This document shows, one piece after another, positions 11,220 to 21,939 of a DNA stretch of 64,000 nt; within the stretch, counting starts at the first letter, position 1; the number at the start of each line of letters is the position of its first letter. This stretch comes from Paragonimus skrjabini miyazakii (taxonomy: Eukaryota > Platyhelminthes > Trematoda > Plagiorchiida > Troglotrematidae). The stretch spans positions 11,209 through 75,208 of the forward strand of contig JTDE01001305.1 in the NCBI GenBank assembly GCA_014338405.1, in the 5' to 3' direction. Both the position numbers and the translations under genes were made by a program. The notes below the pieces were generated by a model, which was not told where the DNA came from, ran no database searches, and saw nothing but the letters and a program-made list of their open reading frames with translations.

Positions 11220-13370
11220 AATCAATCAATCATCTGGGGGATGTGTTCGTTGATGTGTATTTTCAGCTGACTTAACGTAGGTGTTTCCGCAGGTACACGT
11301 AAGATTATATATCATGTTAGATTTGTTGGTCAAGGGTACTGGGTTCTTCTGTGATGACAATAGTATCGACATCATGCCGTTAATAAGCACGAGTTTCGTG
11401 GCATTCTACGTCCACTTGACGACTGATGTGAGTCTACGTTTGACGGTATGAGGAATATTATCCTCTCGGAAAGGTAAAGAGAGCTGAACACATTTACGTG
11501 GTACGATTATGATAACACGTTTTGGATCAACTGGCTTAACGTATTTGTAAATAAATTGTTGAAGATAACCATTATCTCACGATGTTGTCTGTAATAATAG
11601 CTCGTCGTGTGCTAACCTATCAGATGGAATAATTCGATGCGTTCCATTGAATCATGTGCATACCAGTCACCACCTGTAGGATGTGGACGCGTGCTCCTAA
11701 AATGAAGATCCTGATCCGACCAGATATTTTTATGATATGTAGTCCTGGCTAACGAATTCCCTCTGGTTAGGAAGACATCCAGGAGTGACATCAGTTCTTC
11801 GATCGTAGTTTCAAACGTGAGTTGGATGATTCTGAGCAATGAATTCAGTCGAACATGTAGCTGAAGTACTTCATTTTCGGATTTTCATACAAAGAAATAT
11901 GTTATTGACATATCCTTTATGAAACGGGAATTGCACTTCGTATAACGCCTGTCGCTGTAACTAGTTCTTGCTAACACAGTGTTTAGTGTAGTGTCCATTG
12001 CAACTCCATCTAATTTTCTATAATGAGCTCTGTCGTAAGTAAATTTTACGTTACCATTACAAGGATAAGGTAGTTTGCTTAGTTCGTCTGGAGGAAATCA
12101 AAGGTGGTGATAATGTGCAGTTACATAATCGTGACTAGCAGTAATCACTTCATCAAAAAGAACATTTGTAACTAATAATTAAACAGCGAAAGATGAACTC
12201 GTCTTGTGTTTAGCACTTACATCTGAAACGAGGTCAACGAACTGAAATGTAACCGTACGACAAAATGTATTGAGTCCAGAGCGTACTGCTTCAACTATCT
12301 CAATTAAACATCGAGTAAATTGATGATAAAGCGAGTTGATCATGAGAAATAAGGACCTCAGTGGAACGCCTTCCTTGTGACTTTCTGACAGACCATAGAT
12401 TCCAGAAGTCACAGAGCCTTTTGAGCTTAATCAAATTAAAGTCTGTTGATCAATGAGGCCGGCGTAATGAACCTTGCTTAAGGTATTTGGCTTGTCACTA
12501 ACAAACGTACTCTCTCCGTATCTGGTTGTTATGGCAACCCACTATAAATATCTTGCACCCCTATCGCTGTGGTCACTAAGCAAAGACGAACGAACTGTCC
12601 TTGTACAATACATCTTTAGTTCTACTACTCGTTTCAACCAAATTATTTGGGGGAACATTATTTCATACAACGTTAAATAATTTCCTAGCAAACATGGGTA
12701 AACTACAGGTGGACAAAACACGCAGCTGAGAAGCATATCGGAAATACTAAGCGAGTTGATTAAGTGATACGGAATGGAGGATGACTTTTAATATCGGAAG
12801 TAAATGGAAAATTTTCTGTTTTTGGTGCCTTCGTCTTTTTGTTTCTCAAGATAACCTTTTAGCACTTAGCAAAAAAAACACTAGCCGATGGTTCGTTATT
12901 TACTCGACGGATTGACCAGCAATCCAAAGTTTCTTTGGACTGATTATGTTTCATAAGTGAAGACAAAATATTGCTTCCTAGTAATGGGTTACGGGGCCGA
13001 CTGCGGAACGGTGACCAACTGATTGTTTTAACAAACTGTTCACTCGGGCGGGTGAAAGAAATTGATCCAAACGATTGATGTCTAATACCGAATCGTCCAC
13101 ATAGTGTAGTAATAAAACGTGGTCATAAACTGACATGAATGCTGCATAAACTGAGAGTAGGAGAACAAGCGGTGGGTGTGATACGATTTGACCATCAGTT
13201 TTGAACAACGTAACAGCGACTGGTGAAACAATAGCTCAAACGATCGACGGTTGGTAATTGAATACATTACTCGTTAAAAATGTGAAGTAGCGTATCACTT
13301 TCGACACTGTCAAGTACATCGGACTAGCCTGAGCAACATATGCGAGCAGTTTTAGATATATGCAAACACA
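11220..13370. other. Unassigned intergenic sequence
   Basis: Only short open frames on both strands, none recognisable. No repeat family identified. Confidence 0.4.
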
Positions 13371-13374
13371 GTTA

Positions 13375-13690
13375 TATTTGCCTACGAGCAACGATCAGAT
13401 TGCTCGATCGTTTCGACGCTTGCAAACTTTAACCGATGACCTAATGACTAAGACTTCTCTTCAGTTTGAACTAAGTTGTTGAATGGTATTTTGATTGGTT
13501 ATAAGTAGAAGGTAATTCTGATTATTATAGGCTGAACATTACTAACAAGTGCTCACACGTGATGACAGGGATATGTGTTGTTGATGGACTTTAACACGAG
13601 TAAAACTTGCGTCTAATGCTTCGTTTTGAAAGGAGTTAGCTAAAATGTTTCTGAGAATAAGACAGCTTTGATCTCTTACCAGTTACGTCC
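13375..13690. repeat. Repeat A, decayed, with opposed parts
   Basis: 13375-13500 reads as the 5' body on the - strand (gatcagattgctcgatcgtttcga, ctaagacttctctt). It is followed by a + strand hammerhead/tail remnant (gactttaacacgagtaaaactt, ttgaaaggagttagctaaaa, agacagctttgatc). The inverted layout matches the intact copies at 6.3 and 16.3 kb. Confidence 0.55.
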
Positions 13691-13694
13691 AAAC

Positions 13695-15280
13695 TGTGTA
13701 AACTAAAACGCCCTGTTGCTTAATGGCAACTCTAGACTTCTCATCAAATGACGGCAAAATGAACGAAAGGAGAGAAGAGCCTTACTTGAAGGTCGCCATG
13801 AAGAAACTAACCAATTTGATCATCAGCATAAGCTTCAGATAACGGACATCCACGAGTCACATATGTTGAGGAAATGACATTTTGTGAGCTTGTCATTTTT
13901 TACGTTATTGATATACGTCAAAAGCTCAAAAACTTACGAGAACAGAACTTGAACAACCGAGGATTCCAGTTGACATTGGAATGTCAGTAGTATTATCTAG
14001 TTTTTTACTTTTAGTAAAAGATTCTCCCAATCGTGTCCCACTTCAAGCAGTAATTGGGATACTTCATGTTCAAGAGCTTTTAACATAGACCAGTTAAAAA
14101 AAAGATGAGTGCTCTCACTAGAACATCACATTGCTCAGCTGTCGTACTGCTCCATTAAAACTGATTCGTTTTATTTTGGTTGGATGACAGAATCTGTAGC
14201 CGTTATTAGGGGCACTCAAACAAATTTGAACCATACACGTGGCTGACCCTGAATGCTCTCTTACCAATTGTGTAACCTCTAATTTCTGCTTACCACTGAA
14301 GCAATTAACACCACGGACACAGTCCGGTAACTATGCTGCATTTGAGTGGGTGAGCCCTTCAGAGAATAGTTCAATCACATGGTTGCTGGTCTTCAGTTGT
14401 GCTGACCTGCGGAAATATGTGAGTCTCGTGACACACCAAGGGACATGACTGTTACCTTCGCCAAATCCTGGTTGGTTTGGATGGTTTACCAACCAGTTGG
14501 GTTCGAAGTCACATGTACTTGGAAAGGGGTTTTGTTTCCACAACTCGACAGTCGTTTGTACTCCTGATCAAGCGATCATACGAGAACTTTGTTTTGGCCG
14601 CATACGTTTCAATCGACTGGTTCAAATCAAGCACTTTTTCGAACAGGTACAATGAACTGTATTTGAGGTTAATGAGGAACATAACTTAAGTCTATCAAGT
14701 TGCAAATAACTTTAGTTCTAGTTATTTGCATCGTCAAAGTGATCATGTGGATTACCAAACAGTCTTCTGAACAAAATTAAAGGTTTTCAGGTTGAATGGT
14801 GATAATTCGAATGCATGAAATCTGTCAGTTATGAAAATAGGAGAATATTTAAGTAAATAGTATAGTTCTGCCAGGTAAAAGCCAAGTAAATTAAGGAACA
14901 CTGGATGCCGTTGAAAGTCAATAGAATGGGGAAAGCAATCCGTTGCCACATGTACTTGATATACAAAGAGATTTACTTAGACTGAGAGGGTGTGAAGAAA
15001 AAGTGAGAATATTGTTTACTTAGATAAAAACGTGCTAATATAAAGACAAACCTTGAATATGTTAGCTGCAAACCAGTGAGTAACATTTCAGAGATGAGGG
15101 AGTGGATTTGTATAACAAAATGAACAAGAGGCTTCTCATAAGTTGACAATTAGTTCAATCACCTTATGTTCAGTAATTTAGACATTACTCACAGTGAGTG
15201 ATACTTAACTTAAGTTAACCAAAAGGTTTTACTACACACCACTAGTAAAAATATTGCTAAATGGGTTTAACGATTTTTAT
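13695..15280. other. Unassigned intergenic sequence
   Basis: Several 65-70-codon open frames on both strands overlap one another and show no domain. Nothing supported. Confidence 0.4.
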
Positions 15281-15284
15281 GAGC

Positions 15285-15615
15285 TCAATTTGGTAAGAAA
15301 TCCTAATCGTGCGGTCGTTAGTTGAACTTAACAGGATGGTTACCGTGTCTCCTCACCAGGCTGTCAAAAAGTCATATAGTAATGTGAAAGCAAATACAAC
15401 AATGTTTACGTACGATAATTTACTCATGACCAGTGTGAGGTCAGTGAAATACTGGACAACAAGGTTGCTTATGAAAACGTGATGGAAAGTGAAATCCGTG
15501 TCTCAGCAAAAATATGAACTACTGAAGAATTTGAAAGAGTGTCAAACTTAAGTCAGCTGTTTCGTTTCGAAACAGAAGTCCTGGACAATCTGTCCATACA
15601 AAAATAGCTAGCAGC
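15285..15615 (+). repeat. Repeat A copy, same subfamily as 2.0-2.3 kb
   Basis: Body landmarks: gtaagaaatcctaatcg, aacaggatggtta, gtctcctcaccaggct, gtgaggtcagtgaaatactgg, ggttgcttatgaa. The hammerhead segment is replaced by gaatttgaaagagtgtcaaac and is followed by 'ctggacaatctgtccatac', nearly identical to the 2.2 kb copy. Confidence 0.75.
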
Positions 15616-15619
15616 AGCA

Positions 15620-16276
15620 TAACTAGTATGCCATTAGCTTACGCTTCTGCTAGGCAGAATAATCACATCCTCATGGGGTTAGCTACTGTGTAATTGTATT
15701 GTGTTTACTACGAAAATCGTATGCAAGGTAAGAGCACATTGAAGCTTTGTATGTAAACAAAAGGTCAACTTTGTGTCTAGTTTCTTATAGTATACATATC
15801 TGGAAAACACCCTCTGGAGAATACGAATTATAACACAGAGTAGCTTATCAGTTTAATTAGTGAAGGCGTTGAAAGTATTGAAAACATCGTGATAAGCAGA
15901 TCACCTTAACTTGAGTCATGAGCGTATGAACGAAAGTGACAAACTGATGAAATCTTTTGATAGAATTCTGACCAATAATAGTAACTAATAAAGCAAATAT
16001 GTTTGTACACAATTCGTAACATATGTTCTTGTAGAGTGAACTGTTTGCTGTTGGTTTGATAATTGTAACAAAATAAGTAAACAACAGAGTTTAGAGTGAA
16101 TATTGGCAACTCGATGTGACCAACAGAAGATGTTAGAAATGTAATTTTCACATCCTTCAAGAACTTTGAAGGTGGAATAACGCTCACCTCAGCAAACTTA
16201 GAGGGTGGATAAATAAAACTAGATTCTTTCTCCGTTATAAAAAATACAAGACCACTGCTAACCATTTCATCAATTC
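15620..16276. other. Unassigned intergenic sequence
   Basis: A 119-codon open frame (15906-16265, -) is AT-rich with no recognisable domain, and a second frame overlaps it. Not accepted as a gene. Confidence 0.35.
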
Positions 16277-16391
16277 TGACATTACTGATGAGTAGTCGGG
16301 GATTTGGTTTATTTCAATTTGAACATCAACCACAATTGATCGCGGCTGTCGCATTCCCATAGACTATCCAGTCGGCCCCTTTCAAAAAGAG

Positions 16392-16436
16392 GCACTAGAC
16401 TCGAGTTTTGATCTCATTAGAGCTCGTCAGTAGTGC
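16392..16436 (-). ncRNA. Hammerhead motif with a core mutation
   Basis: Stem I GCACTA/TAGTGC is perfect, core CTGACGA is present, and stem III and the GTC cleavage triplet are intact. The GAAA core reads AAAA, so the invariant G12 is lost and this copy should be catalytically dead. Confidence 0.6.
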
Positions 16437-16732
16437 ATATCACCACCACTGCCGAGATTTGAACCACGGACATGCTGTTCGTGAGGCAACCGTGTTTACC
16501 ACTGCGCCATTGACCTCAAGTTTGGCCCGACCAAATCATCAAATGTGAACATTCAACCACTTTCGCTTGTGGGTAATGATCAGGTTGCCCGATCGTCTGG
16601 AAATGATGACACAGTAACTGTCCTGTTAACTCCAATCGATAACCCCGCGATTAGGACTTCCTAGACAGGTCAAAATCTCCGATCTCATTAAACCCGCTAG
16701 GCGATACTTTAGACTACTGATAGCGATTATAT

Positions 16733-16777
16733 GCACTACTGATGAGTTCTAATTAGAGCGAAACTCGAGTCCAGTGC
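16733..16777 (+). ncRNA. Hammerhead motif in the inverted arm
   Basis: GCACTA, core CTGATGA, stem II GTTCT/AGAGC around AATT (one G-U), core GAAA, stem III ACTC/GAGT, cleavage GTC, then CAGTGC. The core is complete. The only fault is the stem I pair next to the cleavage site (A opposite C). Confidence 0.65.
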
Positions 16778-16869
16778 TTCGTTTCGAAAGGGGCCGACTG
16801 GATAGTCTATGGAAATGCGACAGTGGCGATCAATTGTGGTTGATGTTCAACTTGAAGTTTGACATTATC

Positions 16870-17820
16870 TGGCGAAACCCCCACCTCTCAAGCCATTTTA
16901 CTGTTTTGGTTGGTCCATGTTGTGGAATTAAAAATTAACCCTTGTTACCAATCTTGTAAAACACAAAAACAACATCGTCGTAGACAGAAGCATCCGGAAT
17001 TATTGAGGACTATTTCACACGTAAACTAAAGAGAATAGGAAAAAGAATAATGCAATGAAGAATTCCCCAGTTGTCTCGAGTACTGGATGTTTTTCGATCA
17101 TTTACTGTGACATACTACATAGGCTGTGACAGGTAATCTACGAGTAATTTAACACACAATAGATCCATGTATCTTTCGCTCCGAAACTATAATGGTATAC
17201 TGTTAATCATTAAACCAGAGAACTTAGTAAAATCAAAAAACGACCTCGAACATTCTTACTGTGACTGTACAACATTCAGGAGAATGTATTAGTCGTCAAC
17301 CGCCTAGTTTCTATGTGAATTAGAGGGAACCAACTATTTCAGGAGGGTTGACAACAGAGTATTTTGAATGGTCAAAGACCAATGGAAGCGTCAACAATCA
17401 GATTGTAGTTGCCAAGACGTTTTTTCAGAACACCGCTAATTTGAACAATCTTCCAACACGGCGCATCTAAAAGGTAACATGAAAATGCACCATGTTTGCG
17501 TAGTGAAGCCTCTCCGTTTCAGATACTTTAGCATGTAACTTCAAAAGATCGATAAATTTACCAACAAATGGACCAAAGTGAGGTGCTGCGGTGAAGGGTT
17601 TTTGATTTCAAGATTCCAGTCTATCCCCTTTAATAAACCTAGTGTGAGGCAACAACACCCTATCAGTTGGACAGATACGATCCATCTCAGGAGAAATTTC
17701 TGTTAGAAGTAACTACCAAGATCGGACTTTCAAATGGCTGTCTACTCAAATTCCCCGCCATCCACCTGTACCTATTTGACCAAAACAGTAATGAAATTTC
17801 TCAAAGTTTATTTTGCCACT
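16870..17820. other. Unassigned intergenic sequence
   Basis: Nothing recognisable as gene or repeat. Confidence 0.4.
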
Positions 17821-17824
17821 AAGT

Positions 17825-18000
17825 AAGACACAATCTAGTAGAGAGTGAATTGTGAAAACTCTGGACTTCGACTGGATTCGTACCAGCGACAGAAACAACA
17901 CGCTCAGTCGAGACAAATGCCCTACCAACTGTGCTACGAAACCAGTGCTTCTTCTAAATTATCAGACCTGCCAAAGTACTTATCAGTAACACACGATTTT
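17825..18000 (-). repeat. tRNA-derived SINE (repeat C), copy 1
   Basis: On the - strand, 'ggtttcgtagcacagttggtagggca' matches an A-box region and 'gctggtacgaatccag' a B-box region, at tRNA-like spacing. The core shares 'tttcgtagc-cag-tggta' and 'tgtttctgtcgctggt' with the + strand copy at 20.57 kb. It was probably derived from a tRNA, and the 3' end is unclear. The two open frames across it are shadows. Confidence 0.7.
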
Positions 18001-18459
18001 ACTGGAACATATTCAACTAACAATGGCAAAAGTGATAACTGATCTTCGAAATATTATACATGAATCCTTTCTCTCGAAATTTTAGAGTTTGATTCTACCC
18101 AGTAATGGAGACGTCCTGCAGACGTAATCCTTAGTTAGCTTTTCTTCCGTGAAGAATGGCTCATTAAAAATGTTTTCATATTTATGGCTCCAGATCGGCT
18201 ACGGGGTCATAACAAAATGCTATGTAGAATAAGATCTCGTACGTCGGTTCTAAAGCGTCTTTATCCCAGAATGGTAAATCAATAGCATAGCCTATCGTCA
18301 GTTGCATTTAGTGACTACTATGTGATACAAGGTAAACTTACGTTAAACTCTTAGCCGTTTGGCGTGTGTCGCCTGGGAACAATAATGTATTTGTGGATCC
18401 TGCCCGAAATCAACGAAGTTCATGTCTTGATTACTACAGATGAAATTGGGGATGTATAG

Positions 18460-18550
18460 ACAAGACGTCCGCTGGGAGGCTCGAATCACCGAACCTTCAT
18501 ATTCGGTCTTGCGTCGTTACCGCTTCACTACGCTACCAATGCGGACCGTC
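18460..18550 (-). repeat. tRNA-like sequence, probable third SINE type
   Basis: On the - strand it begins ggtccgcattggtagcg, passes an A-box-like 'tagcgtagtgaagcgg', and ends with a B-box-like 'gattcgagcc' before 'cagcggac', which is complementary to the start (gtccgc/gcggac). The size is about 80 nt. The anticodon arm does not fold cleanly, so I do not call a functional tRNA. Confidence 0.5.
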
Positions 18551-18559
18551 TGCACAACA

Positions 18560-20560
18560 TCATTCCTAATTGCTTCTATACCTATACCCCATTGATCAAA
18601 CTATCGCACTCTATGTCGTTCATACATATACCCATTTGCTGATTACATTAAATAATGACCAAACGTTTCTCACATTCTTACAAGTAACTCACTCTGAATT
18701 GACACCACGAACTTTCACTTGAACTCTCTTCGTTTTGTAACACCTCATTGAATTGCTTACGCTGCCACATTACTGACTAATAATTGACAATGTTTAAATT
18801 TCGTACTCAGAGTTCACTTGGTTATAAGTTGTACAGTTTGCTAACTGTTATTTATTTATGTACAGAATCTGTTTTATTTGAGTAAGCTTTCAACATTTTC
18901 TGTCTTGTTCTGCTCCGAATCAAGAGGTTTACAGGTTCCCCGATAGATTGCATAAAGCTGTGGATCTTGACGGACTCTACAATATTTATTTTTCAAGTTT
19001 TTTTTTAATGGTTTTTGTCTTGATACTGATTTTGTAATTAACAGTTTGAATCAAGAAGACGATAGGCATGATTTGTGATCAGATAAAGTTCGCTGCATTT
19101 TTACGTGTACATGTTGCAGACTACTTATACAATAGTATAGGAAAGCGAACAAGACGTCAAAGTTCACAGCTGTTTTTATGTAAAGCCAAGAATAGAGGCA
19201 AAAAAGCATACTAATACGGAGGACTTGGGTTCTTAGGTTTACATGGGTGCATCGACTGAACGGTAGAATATTGAATTAGCGGTAAGCAATGGTAAACACT
19301 TAATCATGGAATTTTATCAGAAAACGAACAACTGCAGAAACTTTAATCGAACCGAAAAGCATTATTACACACACCCTCCTAATGAAGCATGCAATCACAC
19401 ATTTTCTACCAAGTAAGACTTATGAGCAGATGCTCATGTTCACTTGTCAGTTAAAGATTTTTTTGTAATTATCGGATTACAAATACAATCAACCCGTACA
19501 AGAACACGTACTACCGAAAACGCAAAGAAAGCAGCTTATATCAATTGGTCCCTGAAACATTCAGTCCACTAACATACTGGAAACGTGCTTGACGAACGAC
19601 GTGCATATATCTCATTTTTGATATCCTGATTAACAAGCACGCATTTTCGCGCCTACGCTGGTGTTATGTGTGAATCAAACAACTCCTCCTCTGACTGCCC
19701 ATGTTACGATTTTCGAGTAAAAAAAATTGACACAAATCCGACTGGACAAGACATCTTACGATCATCGGATCAAAGTAGCTGCGACAACTTAGTCATAAGT
19801 GTCATGTCACGTTTGACTGCCTGCGGGGCTGCTTGTCGAAAGCACGGATTCTGTCCCTGTAATAGCCGAGATGTGGGGGTGAGAGGAATGTCCAGAGCTA
19901 TTGCATGAGACAAGTCGTTTGAGCTTGTCGACACATTGGCATCAGGTTGCAAATGATCCGCGATCTGATTCGGTCAACCCAAGATGTTGAGTTCGGATTT
20001 ATTTATGACTTGTTGTTTGAATGAAACATATACGTCAGTTTAGGTGACATTGTTGATCCTGGGGGAGGGTGGATGGGAATTTAGGCCAAAACAATTGTTA
20101 TAGTTTATTTGGAATGCTGTGCTTAATGATCTGACAGTCATTCTATCCTTTCGATTGTAAACATTGATTGAAGTGGAAATTAATTTAATGACCTGTTTGA
20201 TTGCAAGTGCCACTTGCTGACTGTGAAAGTATTTGCTCAGACGTAAAAAAAAAGATTTTCAATCCAGGTGACACAAAACACTTCCAATTCGCACGATCTC
20301 CTCCGATCACTGCCAATGGAAGCATGTGAGCATCCCATAATAACCTAGGATGTAGTGGGAAATTATAAAACCTACTAAAACCTACCTGCCAAACTACTTA
20401 TCAGTAATTCAATGTTAATGCTCATCGGTGTTTTTGGTGGATTCCAGCATGAACTGATCGATAAATCTAGCTTGGGCAGTCACCCGGCTAGATTATTTGG
20501 TGGATTCCATATGACACAGTTGGGTGGGTGGGTGGACCTATAGGTCCAAATATGACATTT
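18560..20560. other. Unassigned intergenic sequence
   Basis: 80- and 60-codon open frames overlap on opposite strands at 19.67-19.95 kb with no domain. 'ctgccaaactacttatcagtaa' at 20.39 kb recalls the flank of the SINE at 17.97 kb. Nothing else. Confidence 0.4.
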
Positions 20561-20564
20561 GTGA

Positions 20565-20700
20565 GCTTCCGGCTTGGTTTCGTAGCTCAGCTGGTAAAGC
20601 ACTTGCTGCGTTTGAGCATGCTGTTTCCGTCGCTGGTTCGAAATCAGCAGAAGTCTAGATTTTTCGCAAATGGATCTCTTGTAAGCAACCATATAGTCAG
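20565..20700 (+). repeat. tRNA-derived SINE (repeat C), copy 2
   Basis: Starts 'ggtttcgtagctcagctggt' with a near-perfect A box, followed at tRNA spacing by 'gctggttcgaaatcagc' (B-box-like). The tail 'agaagtctagatttttcgcaaatgg' corresponds to 'gaagtccagagttttcacaattc' in copy 1. Open frames of 90 and 122 codons across the two strands are shadows. Confidence 0.75.
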
Positions 20701-20944
20701 CTTTGTATCCAGGTCGTTTTGTGCGTTCCACGAAAGTATACACAACTTGACAATGGTTGTTTGGAAAATCACAAAAAAGAACAATGAATGTTATAATTAA
20801 CCATAAATTTAAGAACAAAATGAAAATTTGCTTGTTTAAAGGTAACATTTTTACCGATCCGTTGATCGATTCCGCAGAGTAATGATCTCTATTTCATCAG
20901 TAATATGCTCATAGTTGATTATTGGGAATCACAGTTCAAACAAG

Positions 20945-21820
20945 ATTACACCATATATATTGGGCAATCCTTCTTCTAGTGTCCCTTTTTTCCACACAGA
21001 TGAAACAATCTCCTAGTCGATCGTTCTGTCATGATGATGTTCCCAAGGCAGCTACACCCGCTGCGAGTTTCTCCATTGTCTTCTGCATTTCTTCCAGCGT
21101 CTTCTTGTCCGTATCGCCGTTTGCATCCACTGAGGCCACTGACAGTACTGCCAATTCCCACGTCGCCTTTGCGACGCGGGCGACATGGGCAATACGGACT
21201 TGCTCGCGAACGACCATCGGGATACCTTCAGTGGACTGCTCCGTTAACAACTGCTGTCGTGGTTCTTGATCCAATCCTGGCAGAGCCCTGTCCAGCAAAC
21301 CTTGCAGAGTGGCGGCAAACACGGATGGATCCGCTCCTTGTCCAAGCCTAGCCGCTTTGAACCGCCGCATGGCCTCCTGGCGCTCGGCCGGGCTGTCAAA
21401 CGCAGCCACCATCGCTTCCTTCGCAGCGGCCTACTTCATCTTCGCAGGGCCACTTCGTGTTGCATCTAGCACCGCCTTCGCTCTGCCCTTCACTAGCGTC
21501 CGCAGGGCAGCCAGCTTCCCACGGTCGGTCTTGACTCACACCACTTCGGCCACGTCCTCGAAGTCCTCCAGGAACGTCCGGACGTCTCCATCTTCGAACG
21601 GCTGCGGCCAGGGTATCTTCATCCTCGCGTTCGTCAAAGCACCAGTTGTTGTGACTCCAAAAGACGCTTGGCCTGCGAATTCGTTTATTGCGCAAACTCT
21701 CATACAGGTCAGGTCAAAAATTGGACTACAAACGCGCACACTCATTTGCACGGCAGACATGTATTCACATACATCATTGTCATTCGCTTTGGTGGAACCT
21801 CTGCCGTAGCGCGTACACAT
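20945..21820 (-). pseudogene. LTR-retrotransposon gag (Ty3/Gypsy-like), broken
   Basis: One reading frame runs from 21820 to 21029 with only two in-frame stops (TGA at 21536-21538, TAG at 21431-21433). It carries features typical of flatworm Gypsy gag: 'PWPQPFEDGDVRTFLEDFED', then 'KLAALRTLVKGRAKAVLDAT', then 'AAFDSPAERQEAMRRFKAAR' and 'LLDRALPGL'. After a stop and frameshift, 'RLFHLCGKKGH', a stop, and 'KKDC' (about 20960-20997) form a CCHC zinc knuckle whose first Cys has become Phe. No protease, RT or LTR was recognised beside it. The segment is clearly more GC-rich than its surroundings, which suggests a relatively recent insertion, truncated after gag. Confidence 0.8.
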
Positions 21821-21912
21821 TATTCCGATAGTCTCTTCTTGTCCGTCGTCTTCCTGGCGTTCGGAGCTTGCCCTTTTGTTCCTGAATGTCGCCTGTGAGT
21901 AATATACTACAC

Positions 21913-21932
21913 GTGAGTAGTATACTACTCAC
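21913..21932. repeat. Perfect 20-bp palindrome
   Basis: Half-site gtgagtagta followed by its exact reverse complement, preceded by a similar imperfect unit (gtgagtaatatactac). It lies about 90 bp upstream of the gag frame, so it may belong to the element's leader. Confidence 0.7.
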
Positions 21933-21939
21933 AACAAAG

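Larger units (their letters stand above)
16285..16859 (-). repeat. Repeat A, complete, with inverted 5' arm and 8-bp flanking repeats
   Basis: The left end is the family terminus (ctgatgagtagtcgggg). The - strand body carries a clean A box (atggcgcagtggtaaac) and B box (ggttcaaatctcgg). The inverted arm occupies about 16720-16859 and has its own hammerhead on the + strand. The 8-mer tgacatta flanks the element at 16277-16284 and 16860-16867. Confidence 0.88.

Noticed and set aside
15906..16265. 119-codon open frame on the - strand
   Set aside because: AT-rich composition, overlapped by another frame, no recognisable motif. Likely chance.
18460..18550. Functional tRNA gene
   Set aside because: The acceptor ends pair partly and the boxes are present, but the anticodon arm does not form and extra bases separate the B box from its normal position.
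19666..19952. Cys-rich frame (+) and opposed 60-codon frame (-)
   Set aside because: Cysteine spacing matches no family I know, with no signal peptide and no splice evidence.
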